Shown: positions 28,325-36,965, counted from the first letter of the stretch. The stretch: DNA of 64,000 nucleotides from Nocardioides sp. dk884 (GCF_009557055.1 NZ_CP045649.1:4067501-4131500); one strand, 5' to 3'. Notes: generated from the sequence alone by a model not told the origin. Translations and numbers: made by a program.

Positions 28325-28825
28325 GTGACCGCTCCGCTGCTGCGCCCGATCGAGCCCCGCGACGTACCCGCCGTCCTGGCCCTCAACGAGGCCGACGTCG
28401 ACGTGCTCTCCCCGATGGACGCCGACCGGCTCACCGCGCTGCAGGCGTGGGCGCACCGCGCCGACGTGGTCGAGGTGGACGACGGCGACGGGCCACAGGT
28501 GGCCGGCTTCGTGATCGTCGTCGACGGCGGCTCGAGCTACGACGCGGAGAACTACGCGTGGTTCACCGAGCGGTACGGCGAGGACTTCCACTACCTCGAC
28601 CGGATCGTGTTCGCGCCGCGGTTCCGCCGGCGCGGGCTGGGCTCGTTCGTCTACGACGCCGTCGAGCGCGACGCGGCGCTGCGCGGCCGGCTGACCCTGG
28701 AGGTCAACCTGCGCCCGGCCAACGAGCCGTCGTTGGCCTTCCACGCCAAGCGGGGCTTCGTCGAGGTCGGCCAGCGCACCTACACCGACGGCACCGTGGT
28801 CTCGATGATGGCCAAGAAGGTCTGA
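28325..28825 (+). CDS. GNAT family N-acetyltransferase
   Basis: Acetyl-CoA-dependent acyltransferase of 166 residues. The acetyl-CoA loop is RFRRRGLGS (about 100-108), preceded by the strand YLDRIVFAP and followed by 'LEVNLRPANEPSLAFHAKRGF', the classic motif B. The sequence between the first strand and the core (SPMDADRLTAL) is a group-specific substrate loop. GTG 28325 is used. The acceptor is unknown and neighbours give no hint. Confidence 0.85.
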   Translation: MTAPLLRPIEPRDVPAVLALNEADVDVLSPMDADRLTALQAWAHRADVVEVDDGDGPQVAGFVIVVDGGSSYDAENYAWFTERYGEDFHYLDRIVFAPRFRRRGLGSFVYDAVERDAALRGRLTLEVNLRPANEPSLAFHAKRGFVEVGQRTYTDGTVVSMMAKKV

Positions 28826-28831
28826 CCCCGC

Positions 28832-29827
28832 TCACCAGCGGCTGCGCGCCTCCTCGGCCCAGCCGACCAGCCCGTCGAGGTCGACCCGCTCGCCGTCGTC
28901 GGTGCTGGCCCAGCCGGTGAAGTGGCCGAAGCACTGGTGGGTCTCCCCCGCGAGCACGACCAGGCTGGTCCGCGCCACCCGCTCGTGGAAGGGGTGGAAC
29001 CGCGCCTCGACCCGCTCGCCGCGGATCTCCCAGGGCCGGCGCCAGTCGGTGCGGTCGTAGGACCAGACCAGCTCCTCCTCGATCTTGTGCAGCCGGCCGT
29101 CGAGGAGCAGCGCGTTCTCGGTGTGCGGCGTGCCGACCGTCCACTTGCCGCCGAGCTGGATCGCGCGGCCCGCGGCGCTGCCGGCCGCCCAGTTCCAGGT
29201 CATCGAGTACGGCCAGCGCCCGCGCCCGTGGTCGAGCACCGCCCAGGCGTCCCCGGCCGCGCCGCCCACGTCGTACGTCGTGCCGTGGGCGGTGAGGGTG
29301 CCGGTGACCGGGCGGGCGAGGTCCTTGACGGTGTACTGGAACTGCCGGCGCCCCCACGGCACCACCACGCCGAGGGAGTCCTGGCCGGGCACCACCGCCA
29401 CCTCGAGGTCGACGGTGACGTCCGGCCCGCTGGCCTGCAGCCGGGTCGCGGTCGTGCCCTGGTCGAAGGTGTACGACGTCCTCGGCCCGTGCGCGCTCAC
29501 TGGCCCGCGCCCCGCGCGGTCGGGCAGCACCACCCCGCGCGCCAGCGGCACCACCTCGTCGTACGACGTCTCCTCACCGGTCACCCGGTCGAACAGGTAG
29601 ATCCCGAGCACGCCGGCGTAGTCGAGGGACGACACCACCAGGCCGAGCACGTGGGTGGGGGTGACGACGCCCCAGTACTCCCAGCGCTTGGTGCGCCCCC
29701 ACCAGCCCGGGCCGCGGCGCAGGTTGGCGCGGTGCAGCGGGGTGCGGGTCCACCCGACGGCCGCGGGGTCCAGCCGGCCGTCGGGCTGGCAGAGGTCGAC
29801 GGGGCTGGTGATCTCGCGCTCGGGCAC
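28832..29827 (-). CDS. DUF2804 family protein
   Basis: Unknown function; the family is mostly lipocalin-like beta structure. The product of 331 residues starts 'VPEREITSPVDLCQPDGRLDPAAVGW' and contains paired Trp-rich strands such as WWGRTKRWEYWGVVTP, 'YSMTWNWAAGSAAGRAIQLGGKWT' and 'FHPFHERVART'. GTG 29827 is preferred: the upstream extension in the same frame is Arg/Pro low-complexity and overlaps bkdC, whereas a TTG at 29839 is a weaker option. It lies 35 bases downstream of bkdC and could be the last gene of that transcript. Confidence 0.75.
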   Translation of the reverse strand: MPEREITSPVDLCQPDGRLDPAAVGWTRTPLHRANLRRGPGWWGRTKRWEYWGVVTPTHVLGLVVSSLDYAGVLGIYLFDRVTGEETSYDEVVPLARGVVLPDRAGRGPVSAHGPRTSYTFDQGTTATRLQASGPDVTVDLEVAVVPGQDSLGVVVPWGRRQFQYTVKDLARPVTGTLTAHGTTYDVGGAAGDAWAVLDHGRGRWPYSMTWNWAAGSAAGRAIQLGGKWTVGTPHTENALLLDGRLHKIEEELVWSYDRTDWRRPWEIRGERVEARFHPFHERVARTSLVVLAGETHQCFGHFTGWASTDDGERVDLDGLVGWAEEARSRW

Positions 29828-29862
29828 GGCGTCAGTCAAGCAGGGGCGGGTCGGCCCCCGCT

Positions 29863-31293
29863 TTAGAACATCAGGGCGCTCGCCGGGTCCTCCAGGATGC
29901 CCGCGACGTCGGCGAGGAAGCGGGAGCCGAGCGCACCGTCGATGTGACGGTGGTCGAAGGACAGCGCGAGGGTGGTCACGTCGCGGACGCACAGGCCACC
30001 GTCCTCGTCGACCCAGGGACGCTTGTTGATCGCGCCGAGGGCGAGGATCGCCGACTCCCCGGGGTTGATCAGCGGCGTGCCCGCGTCGACGCCGAAGACG
30101 CCGACGTTGGTGATCGTGAAGGTGCCGCCGCTCATTTCCGCGGGCTGGGTGCGCCCCTCCCGCGCGGTGGCGGTGAGCTCGGCCAGCGCCTCGGCGAGCT
30201 CACGCAGCGAGAGCGCGTCGGCGTCCTTGATGTTGGGCACCACCAGGCCCCGCGGCGTGGCCGCGGCGATGCCCAGGTTCACATAGCCGCGCACGACGAT
30301 CTCCTGGGCCGCCTCGTCCCACCAGGAGTTGATCTGCGGGGTGCGGCGCATCGCGAGCAGCACGGCGCGGGCGACCACCAGCAGCGGCGAGATCTTGACC
30401 CCGCGCAGCTCGCGGTGGGCGGACAGCCGTCCGAGGAGCTCGGTGGTGCGGGTGACGTCGACGGTGATCCACTCGGTGACGTGCGGGATGGTGAACGCCG
30501 ACTCCACCATCGCCTGGGCCATCATCTTGCGCACGCCCTTGACCGGCTCGCGGGTCTCGCGGGCCCCGGCCATCGGGTGCACGCCGGGCACGCCCGCGCC
30601 GCGGTCCTCGTAGTGCTCCGGCATCCGGACCTCGGCCGCCGCCTCGACGTCCGCCCGGCTGATCGTGCCGTGCGGTCCGGTCGGGGCGAGGTCGGCGAGG
30701 TCGACGCCGAGGTCCTTGGCGAGCTTGCGCACCGGCGGCTTGGCCAGGGCGCGCACCCGCTCAGCGGGCACCCGTGCGGCCGTGGCCGGCACGGCCGGCT
30801 CGTCGGCCTCGACGACGTCCTGCGACTGCGCGCCGCCCGGGGCGAAGGCGCCCTGCACCTGCATCTGGGCCGCGGCTCCGGCGAGCGTGGAGGGCGAGGC
30901 CGACCCGCGGCGCGGGCGGCGCATCGGGCCGCGCTCGGCCTTGTTGCGCCCGACCAGGCTCTCGCCCTCCCCGCCCCCGCTGGCGGCGGGGTTGGACAGG
31001 TCGATCTCCATGCGGGCCTCGACCACCGGGGCGGCGGGGGCCTCGGGGGTCGCCGCGGCGGGCTCGCCGATCGCGATGATCGGGGTCCCGACCTCGACGG
31101 TCTGGCCGGCCTCGACGAGCAGCGCGCTCACCACCCCGGCGTACGGGGAGGGCAGCTCGACGAGCGACTTGGCGGTCTCGATCTCGACCACGACGTCGTT
31201 GATGGCGACGATGTCGCCGACCGCGACCTTCCAGGCCACGATCTCGGCCTCGGTGAGGCCCTCCCCGACGTCGGGCAGCTTGTACTCGGGCAT
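29863..31293 (-). CDS. bkdC: Dihydrolipoamide acyltransferase E2 of a branched-chain 2-oxoacid dehydrogenase
   Basis: Core of the complex that turns branched-chain 2-oxoacids into acyl-CoA precursors of branched fatty acids. The 476 residues have a single lipoyl domain with Lys42 in ETAKS, a Pro/Ala linker, an E3-binding domain (about 184-219, PPVRKLAKDLGVDLADL...), and a catalytic domain ending with HRHIDG (His448, Asp452). One lipoyl domain and the phrase 'PDVGEGLTEAEIVAWKVAVGD' fit mycobacterial BkdC rather than PDH E2. It follows bkdB with a 20-base gap; no E3 gene is nearby. Confidence 0.92.
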   Translation of the reverse strand: MPEYKLPDVGEGLTEAEIVAWKVAVGDIVAINDVVVEIETAKSLVELPSPYAGVVSALLVEAGQTVEVGTPIIAIGEPAAATPEAPAAPVVEARMEIDLSNPAASGGGEGESLVGRNKAERGPMRRPRRGSASPSTLAGAAAQMQVQGAFAPGGAQSQDVVEADEPAVPATAARVPAERVRALAKPPVRKLAKDLGVDLADLAPTGPHGTISRADVEAAAEVRMPEHYEDRGAGVPGVHPMAGARETREPVKGVRKMMAQAMVESAFTIPHVTEWITVDVTRTTELLGRLSAHRELRGVKISPLLVVARAVLLAMRRTPQINSWWDEAAQEIVVRGYVNLGIAAATPRGLVVPNIKDADALSLRELAEALAELTATAREGRTQPAEMSGGTFTITNVGVFGVDAGTPLINPGESAILALGAINKRPWVDEDGGLCVRDVTTLALSFDHRHIDGALGSRFLADVAGILEDPASALMF

Positions 31294-31312
31294 CCGGGTC
31301 CCCTCGGTGGCG

Positions 31313-32293
31313 TCAGAAGTCGAAGGAGCGGTCGACGGCGTCGAGCACTCGGTCGAGGTCGGGCAGGAAGTCCTCCTCGATGCGCGAGGCGGGGTACGGC
31401 GTGTCGAACCCGCCCACCCGCAGCACCGGGGCCTCCAGGGAGTAGAAGCACTCCTCGGTGATCCGCGCGGCGACCTCGGCGCCCATGCCGAGGTTGACGT
31501 GCGCCTCGTGGGTGACCACGGCCCGGCCGGTGCGGCGCACGGAGTCGAGCACCGGCGTCATGTCGAGCGGGGAGAGGGTGCGCAGGTCGACGACCTCCAG
31601 CGAGCGCCCCTCGGTGGCGGCGGCCTCGGCGGCCTTCATCGCGGTCTTCACCATCGGGCCGTAGGAGATCAGCGTGGCGTCGGTGCCGGGGCGCACGATG
31701 CGGGAGGTGAACAGCGGATCGGGGGTGGCCTGGTCGTCGAGGTCGGCCTTGTCGGCGTGGTACTGCCGCTTGGGCTCCAAGAAGACCACCGGGTCGTCGC
31801 ACGCGATCGCCTGCTGGATCATCCAGTAGCCGTCGACGGGGTTGGAGCAGGTGACGACCTTGAGCCCGGGGGTGTGCGCGAACTGCGCCTCCGGGCTCTC
31901 GGAGTGGTGCTCGACCGCGCCGATGCCGCCGCCGTACGGGATCCGGATGACCATCGGCATCTTCACCCGGCCGCGGCTGCGGTAGTGGATCTTGGCGACC
32001 TGGCACACGATCTGGTCGTAGGCGGGGTAGACGAACCCGTCGAACTGGATCTCCACGACCGGGCGGTAGCCGCGCATCGCCAGCCCGACCGCGGTGCCGA
32101 CGATGCCGGACTCGGCCAACGGGGAGTCGATGACCCGGTCCTCGCCGAAGTCCTTCTGCAGCCCGTCGGTGATCCGGAAGACCCCGCCGAGCTTGCCGAC
32201 GTCCTCACCCATCAACAAGACCTTGTCGTCGTCCTCCATGGCCCGGCGCAGCCCCATGTTGAGGGCCTTGGCGAGCGTGACGCGCTGGCTCAT
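31313..32293 (-). CDS. bkdB: 2-oxoisovalerate dehydrogenase E1 component, beta subunit
   Basis: 326 residues. The beta subunit of the thiamine-diphosphate-dependent E1 shows 'LLMGEDVGKLGGVFRITDGLQKDFGEDRVIDSPLAESGIVG', the FVYPAYDQIV region that binds potassium/subunit interface, and the 'IPYGGGIGAVEHHSESPEA' phosphate loop, then the C-terminal transketolase domain (from about residue 195). Start ATG 32293 overlaps the alpha-subunit stop by four bases, so synthesis of the heterotetramer is coupled. Confidence 0.93.
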   Translation of the reverse strand: MSQRVTLAKALNMGLRRAMEDDDKVLLMGEDVGKLGGVFRITDGLQKDFGEDRVIDSPLAESGIVGTAVGLAMRGYRPVVEIQFDGFVYPAYDQIVCQVAKIHYRSRGRVKMPMVIRIPYGGGIGAVEHHSESPEAQFAHTPGLKVVTCSNPVDGYWMIQQAIACDDPVVFLEPKRQYHADKADLDDQATPDPLFTSRIVRPGTDATLISYGPMVKTAMKAAEAAATEGRSLEVVDLRTLSPLDMTPVLDSVRRTGRAVVTHEAHVNLGMGAEVAARITEECFYSLEAPVLRVGGFDTPYPASRIEEDFLPDLDRVLDAVDRSFDF

Positions 32294-33453
32294 GCCACGC
32301 CTCCCTCGAAGGTCTCGCGGTACGCCGCGTAGCCGTCGCGCTGGGCGGCGAGCTCCTCGGTCATCTCGGCGTACACGTGGTCGAACATGCTCAGCGGCGC
32401 CGGGTCCGGCAGCGCCTTGCAGCCCTCGCGCAGGGTCGCGCCGAGCTGGTCGGCCTCGTCGGCGACCGCCTCGAGGAACGCCTCGTCGACCAGGCCGTTG
32501 CGCTTGAGGTAGACCTCGACGCGCGCGATCGGGTCGCGCAGCTTCCACCGCTCGACGTCGTCGGAGAGGCGGTAGCGGGTCGGGTCGTCGGTCGTGGTGT
32601 GCGCGCCCATGCGGTAGGTGTAGGCCTCCACGAACGTCGGGCCCTGGCCGTCGCGGGCGCGCTGGAGAGCCGCGCGGGTCACCGCGTAGGTCGCCAGGAC
32701 GTCGTTGCCGTCGACGCGGATGCCGGGGAAGCCGAAGCCGAGGGCGCGCTGGTAGAGCGGGATCCGGCTCTGCCGCTCGATCGGCTCGGAGATCGCCCAC
32801 TGGTTGTTCTGGCAGAAGAACACCACCGGGGCGTTGTAGGACGCCGCGAAGATGAAGGACTCGTTGACGTCGCCCTGGGAGGAGGCGCCGTCGCCGAAGT
32901 GGGCCAGCACCGCGGCGTCGCGGTCGGGGTCGCCGGTGCCGACGTCGCCGTCGCGCTGCATGCCCATCGCGTAGCCGACCGCGTGCAGGCACTGGGCGCC
33001 GATCACGATCGTGTAGAGGCCGAAGTGGCGCTCCTCGGGGTCCCAGCTGCCGTGGTCGACGCCGCGGAACAGCCCGAGCAGCTGGAGCGGGTCGATGCCG
33101 CGGCACCAGGCGACGCCGTGCTCGCGGTAGGTCGGGAAGACGTGGTCCTGCGGGCGCAGCGCGCGGCCGGCGCCGATCTGGGCGGCCTCCTGGCCGAGCA
33201 GCTGGGCCCAGATCCCGAGCTCGCCGTGGCGCTGCAGTGCGGTGGCCTCGACGTCGAGGCGGCGGGTGAGGACCATGTCGCGGTAGAAGCCGCGCAGCTC
33301 CTCGGCGGAGAAGTCGAGGTCGAACTCGGGGTGGTGGACCCGCTCGCCCTCGGGGGTCAAGAGCTGGACCAGCTCGGGACCACCGTCGGAGTGGGCGGGG
33401 CCGAAGACGTCGGCGAGATCGGGGCCGAAGCCGTCGCCGGACTGCTGTGCCAT
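32290..33453 (-). CDS. bkdA: 2-oxoisovalerate dehydrogenase E1 component, alpha subunit
   Basis: 387 residues. Binds thiamine diphosphate and decarboxylates branched-chain 2-oxoacids. The TPP motif runs from GDGASSQGDVNES to QNNQW, and 'FPTYREHGVAWCRG' and 'RMGAHTTTDDPTRYR' (phosphorylation-loop equivalent) are family-typical. ATG 33453 is preferred to earlier frame openings because AAGGAG sits upstream. It is the first gene of the bkdA-bkdB-bkdC operon; a palindromic region lies upstream at 33541-33590. Confidence 0.93.
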   Translation of the reverse strand: MAQQSGDGFGPDLADVFGPAHSDGGPELVQLLTPEGERVHHPEFDLDFSAEELRGFYRDMVLTRRLDVEATALQRHGELGIWAQLLGQEAAQIGAGRALRPQDHVFPTYREHGVAWCRGIDPLQLLGLFRGVDHGSWDPEERHFGLYTIVIGAQCLHAVGYAMGMQRDGDVGTGDPDRDAAVLAHFGDGASSQGDVNESFIFAASYNAPVVFFCQNNQWAISEPIERQSRIPLYQRALGFGFPGIRVDGNDVLATYAVTRAALQRARDGQGPTFVEAYTYRMGAHTTTDDPTRYRLSDDVERWKLRDPIARVEVYLKRNGLVDEAFLEAVADEADQLGATLREGCKALPDPAPLSMFDHVYAEMTEELAAQRDGYAAYRETFEGGVA

Positions 33454-33540
33454 GGAGCGCTCCTTCGCTTCACCGGACTGCGGGATCGCCGCCGACCGGA
33501 TGTGCCAGCCCGCGGGCGCCGGGGTGGGGCGCCGAGGGCA

Positions 33541-33590
33541 GATCCTGTTGAGAGACCCTGCAGAGAACCTGTGACCGGGACCACAGGATC
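33541..33590. promoter_or_regulatory. Nested inverted repeats upstream of bkdA
   Basis: GATCCTGT (33541-33548) and ACAGGATC (33583-33590) are a perfect inverted pair, and inside them CCTGTG (33568-33573) pairs with CACAGG (33582-33587). The region lies 88-137 bases upstream of bkdA, in the 218-base gap shared with the divergent SRPBCC gene. It could be the operator of a bkd regulator or of the divergent gene. Confidence 0.4.
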
Positions 33591-33671
33591 GCGTGCCGCA
33601 CAACCTAGCCCCACGCACCCCCGGGGCCAACTCAGCCCCCTCGTGAGGGCCACCTCCCTAGGCTGAGCGCC

Positions 33672-34127
33672 ATGACCTCACGACGCGTCCTCGCCAGCAC
33701 GACGACCACCGCTCCCGCGGACGTCGTCTTCGACATCATCGCGGACCCCCGCCAGCACTCCCGGGTGGACGGCTCGGGCACCGTCCGCGACGCCATCGCC
33801 GGGCCGGACCGGCTCTCGCTCGGTGCGAAGTTCGGCATGAGCATGCGCATGGGCGTGCCGTACAAGATCACCAGCACCGTCGTGGAGTTCGAGGAGGGTC
33901 GCCGCCTCGCCTGGCAGCACCCCGGCGGCCACATCTGGCGCTACGAGCTCGAGCCCGACGGCGAGCGCACCCGGATCACCGAGACCTTCGACTACTCCGG
34001 CGTCAGCGGCGTGCAGGCCAAGATGTATGAGCTGCTCGGCATCACCAAGCGCAACCGCCGCGGCATCGAGCAGACCCTCGTCCGCCTCTCGGACGCCGCC
34101 GAGCAGGACGCCCGCCGGGCGTCCTGA
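33672..34127 (+). CDS. SRPBCC-family (START/polyketide cyclase-like) protein
   Basis: 151 residues. A helix-grip fold is suggested by 'STTTTAPADVVFDIIADPRQHSRVDGSGTV' (first strand and helices), 'ITSTVVEFEEGRRLAWQH', 'WRYELEPDGERTRITETFDYSG', and a long C-terminal helix 'RRGIEQTLVRLSDAAE'. Such proteins bind hydrophobic ligands or lipids. It is divergent from the bkd operon, which might imply a lipid-related role, an inference from position only. Confidence 0.82.
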   Translation: MTSRRVLASTTTTAPADVVFDIIADPRQHSRVDGSGTVRDAIAGPDRLSLGAKFGMSMRMGVPYKITSTVVEFEEGRRLAWQHPGGHIWRYELEPDGERTRITETFDYSGVSGVQAKMYELLGITKRNRRGIEQTLVRLSDAAEQDARRAS

Positions 34128-34148
34128 GCGAGCGGCGTCACCGCGGCG

Positions 34149-34619
34149 TCACCGCCGCGCGAAGTAGCGCCGCAGGCGACGGTGTCGATGCCGGAAGAAG
34201 GCGTCGACCACCAGCGCCAGCACCGCGGCGAGGCCGGGCACGGGCAGCCGGGGCTGCAGCGTGACCCGGTCGTGCACCCGGGTCCCGCCGGGGACCGGCG
34301 TCAGCACCCGCTCGTGCTCCCAGCGCCGCATGCTCATCATCGTGGAGCTCTCGAGGAAGCGGACCCCCGCCTCGACCTCGACGATCCTCAGGTGGTCGAA
34401 GTCGAACGGGACGATGCCGAAGAGCCGGAGCCAGGCGCGCCCCACGGGCTGACCCAGCGGGACCGTGTCCACGCTCAGCCCGGCCGCGCCGCGCGGCATC
34501 CGCATCGTCAGCCAGGGCCGCATCTCGTGGTTGATGCCGTCGGGATCAACCACCCGCGCCCACACCGCCGCCGCGGACGCAGGCACCTCGCTTTGGACCT
34601 CCACCGTCCTCGTCGCCAC
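34149..34619 (-). CDS. SRPBCC-like protein
   Basis: About 156 residues from GTG 34619, chosen because GGAGGAG lies just upstream. The N-terminal phrase 'EVQSEVPASAAAVWARVVDPDGINHEMRPW' and later 'FDFDHLRIVEVEAG', 'RRWEHERVLTPVPGGTRVHDRVTL' fit the SRPBCC fold, with a final basic tail. It is convergent with the preceding SRPBCC gene, so two genes of the same fold face each other. Function unknown. Confidence 0.7.
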   Translation of the reverse strand: MATRTVEVQSEVPASAAAVWARVVDPDGINHEMRPWLTMRMPRGAAGLSVDTVPLGQPVGRAWLRLFGIVPFDFDHLRIVEVEAGVRFLESSTMMSMRRWEHERVLTPVPGGTRVHDRVTLQPRLPVPGLAAVLALVVDAFFRHRHRRLRRYFARR

Positions 34620-34719
34620 GGCGACTCCTCCCCCTCGACCCCTGGGCCACACCCTCGCACCTGGCCTGCGGGGGCGGTCGAGCAGGACGTGACTGTCGCC
34701 CCGGCGGCGCATGTCCGGC

Positions 34720-34810
34720 CGGGGGCCGGGGCGATGGTTCTACTCATCGGGCGCATGGGCGGTGACGAGCCGGGTCGCAGCGTGACCCTTCACGAGACAG
34801 AAGCCGTGCG
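34720..34810 (-). pseudogene. Decayed fragment (copy A) of the DUF222/HNH gene's 3' end
   Basis: On the + strand the stretch around 34740-34808 (TACTCATCGGGCGCATGGGC and onwards to GAAGCCGTG) parallels the 3' end of the intact HNH gene at 35373-35440 (TACTCGTCGGGCGGGTGCGC to GCAGCCCGTG), and the bases before it (GGCCGGGGCGATGGTTC) parallel the intact gene's downstream flank. It covers only the last 25 or so codons, with many substitutions. Confidence 0.6.
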
Positions 34811-34850
34811 GCGACGTCCCCGGACATGCCCGTGGCCCCGCCGGCGGCGT

Positions 34851-35090
34851 GCTGGCGGGGTCCGGGGCTGGAGACCTACTCGTCCGGCGGGTGCGCGGTG
34901 ACGAGCCGCGTGGTGGGGCGGTCCTTCATCAGGTGGAGCCCGTGGGGGATCGCCAGAGGTACGTCGCAGCGCCGCGCGGACTTTGCCCCACGGGAACGCG
35001 CACACCGGCTGGGTGAGACGGGTCTGCTCGACGAGCCGGTCGGGGATCGCGTAGGCGTCGGCGTGGTGGTCGGCCTCCTGTCCCAGCCGG
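34851..35090 (-). pseudogene. Decayed fragment (copy B) of the DUF222/HNH gene lacking the HNH core
   Basis: The last part of this stretch still encodes 'HGLHLMKDRPTTRLVTAHPPDE', nearly identical to the end of the intact gene, and the other end encodes degraded pieces of the 'PDRLxxQARLAQPVCAFPW' region. The intact gene's 128 bases between its two GTCGC words (35463-35467 and 35591-35595), which encode the whole HNH core, are missing, with only one GTCGC left at the join. Frameshifts also break the reading frame upstream. It also copies the flanking GGCGGGGTCCGGGGC at 34853-34867. A dead gene fragment. Confidence 0.78.
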
Positions 35091-35344
35091 GTCCGGTCAC
35101 GTGCACGTCGGCGACGCCTGCCAGTGGATGGCGCCGCGGCCCGGATCGCCCTCCTCGTGCCAGGCCCAGCACCCACGCCGAAGTCCTCGAGCCGGTGCCG
35201 GTGCCGGTGCCGGTCGCGACCTCGACCGATGCCTTGAGAACCCCCGCCCCACGCCCCTGGGGCACTTGTAGGAGCGTCCCGAACACCTCGCATGAAGCCA
35301 ACCGCTACCGAACCGTGCCCGGACAGGGATGCGGCCCCGCCGAC
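35091..35344. other. Stretch without a recognisable gene, with a short tandem repeat
   Basis: Between copy B and the intact HNH gene I find no convincing gene. A fourfold tandem GCCGGT lies at 35191-35214. The remainder is probably unrecognisably decayed HNH-gene sequence, consistent with its position, but similarity is too weak to prove. Confidence 0.5.
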
Positions 35345-35374
35345 TGGATGTAGGCGGGGTCCGGGGCGGTCGAT

Positions 35375-36676
35375 CTACTCGTCGGGCGGGTGCGCGGTGA
35401 CGAACCGGGTGGTGGCGCGGTCCTTCACCAGGTGCAGCCCGTGTGGGGATCGCCAGAGGTACGTCGCGGCGTCGGTCTTGTCGTAGGTCCAGGCCGTGTG
35501 GGTCTTGGCCCGGTGATGTCGCCGGCAGAGCGGCGCCAGGTTGCAGGAGCAGGTCGGACCGCCGGCGCCGTGTGCGGTGACGTGGTCGGTGTCGCAGCGT
35601 CGGGCAGGGCGTTCGCACCAGGGGAAGGCACAGACAGGCTGGGCGAGACGGGCCTGGTCGGCGAGGCGGTCGGGGACCGCGTAGGCGTCGGTGTGGTGGT
35701 GGGCCTCGAGGTCGATGACCGGCTTGATCACCACCTGGGCATCGCCACTGCACCAGTCACGGACCTGCTCGGTGGAGACGATGGACCGGGTCTCCTCGAT
35801 CCTCGCGATGCCGGCCTCGTCAGGGCTGATCGCCGCGTGAGAGAGGTGCACGTGGATGATCACCTGCCGGGGCTTCACCACGGAAGTGTCGCCGTCGCCG
35901 GCTTCGGCGCGGAGGTCGAAGGCCAGTTGGCGCCGGGCCAGCTCACCGGCTGCCATCGAGCGGCGGACGTCCAACGACTCGGTGGAGCCAAGCGCAGCCA
36001 GCTCCTCCGCGCCCTGGCGGATCGCGGTGTCCAGATCGAGCGCATCGGCGAGGTCGAGCTCGCCCTCGACCCGCACGGTCCCGTCATGGGTCGCCTCGCC
36101 GGTGTGCACGTCGAAGCGGCGTCCGTCGGCGGCCTCCCGTCGCTGCTTCTCGGCACCCTCGGGGTCGAAGACCACCCGGGCGTGGTCGACGAGCCGCTCG
36201 ATGCCCGCCCAACCGACCTTTTCGATGGTCCCGGCGAGCTGCCGGTCCACGAAGTCCGCACCGTCGGGCGGAAGACTCAACGTCAGTTGCGCGAGCCGGC
36301 GGCCCTTCCAGACCGGGACCACACCAGACTTCATCTGCTTCCACGTCCGCGGCAACCGGTGCGCCAGCTCCAGCGCGGACCCGACCAACGCACGCGCGGA
36401 GTCGGTGGACATCCCCAGCGCCGCGCCCAGCTCCATCGGCGCGAACTCCGCCACCAACGGCGTCCCCTCACCACCCAGCGGCACCGCCACCTCGCCGAAG
36501 ATCCACCCCACGGTCGGCGTCTGCGTCGAGACCGACTCCGCTGGGTGCATCGCCGCCCACGCCAGCGCCGCCTCTAAGACCAGGAACTCGGCCCGCTGGA
36601 CCGCAGCCCGCTGCGACTGTGCGAACGCCAGCACGGCGGCTGGGGTGTCGCAGTCGGGGAGCTCGTGGTCGGCCAT
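35375..36676 (-). CDS. DUF222 / HNH endonuclease domain protein (13E12-type repeat family)
   Basis: 433 residues. The N-terminal two-thirds is the DUF222 helical domain; the C-terminal region carries a full HNH site: 'CAFPWCERPARRCDTDHVTAHGAGG..CNLAPLCRRHHRAKTHTAW', with DH, the N of CNL and the paired HH, plus Cys pairs for zinc. Family members are multicopy in actinobacteria (the mycobacterial 13E12 repeats); their biological role is unclear and a selfish-DNA role is often suggested. The N-terminal ATG is at 36676. Two degenerate copies of its 3' end follow it at 34720-35090. Confidence 0.9.
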   Translation of the reverse strand: MADHELPDCDTPAAVLAFAQSQRAAVQRAEFLVLEAALAWAAMHPAESVSTQTPTVGWIFGEVAVPLGGEGTPLVAEFAPMELGAALGMSTDSARALVGSALELAHRLPRTWKQMKSGVVPVWKGRRLAQLTLSLPPDGADFVDRQLAGTIEKVGWAGIERLVDHARVVFDPEGAEKQRREAADGRRFDVHTGEATHDGTVRVEGELDLADALDLDTAIRQGAEELAALGSTESLDVRRSMAAGELARRQLAFDLRAEAGDGDTSVVKPRQVIIHVHLSHAAISPDEAGIARIEETRSIVSTEQVRDWCSGDAQVVIKPVIDLEAHHHTDAYAVPDRLADQARLAQPVCAFPWCERPARRCDTDHVTAHGAGGPTCSCNLAPLCRRHHRAKTHTAWTYDKTDAATYLWRSPHGLHLVKDRATTRFVTAHPPDE

Positions 36677-36751
36677 GCCTCATTCTACTCGAACGCACGT
36701 TCGACGACAAGGGTTTCTCCACCGCCGTTAACCAGGTTCCTCGCCAGCGAT

Positions 36752-36940
36752 CTGGACGAGCTCGACCGACAGGACAGCGCACAACCGACGGGGCAGGGCC
36801 GACCGACTGGCAGGGCCGACCTACGGGGCGCCGGCGGTCGAGCAGCGAGCGCCAGCGAGCGGACGTCGCGACTCCTGGGCCGTGGTCTCGACGAGTTCGA
36901 CCGACGGGGCGACCGCGGTCTCGACGGGCTCGACCGGCGC
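36752..36940. repeat. Cluster of palindromic intergenic repeats (REP-like)
   Basis: The 289-base gap between the HNH and zinc-transporter genes contains GACGAGCTCGACCGAC at about 36755, GTCTCGACGAGTTCGACC (36885-36902), GTCTCGACGGGCTCGACC (36919-36936) and a GGTCGAGCAGCGAGCGCCAG type unit at 36836-36872. Similar 'TCGACnnGnTCGACC / GAGCGCCAGCGAGCG' words are widespread intergenic repeats of Nocardioides-type genomes (general recollection, not searched). No gene is seen in this gap. Confidence 0.6.
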
Positions 36941-36965
36941 GGCACCGCCCGGCCGACGGCGTCCC

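Noticed and set aside
35191..35214. Fourfold GCCGGT tandem as a CRISPR or phase-variable tract
   Set aside because: Six-base unit without spacers, lying in decayed non-coding DNA; no gene start or frame depends on it.
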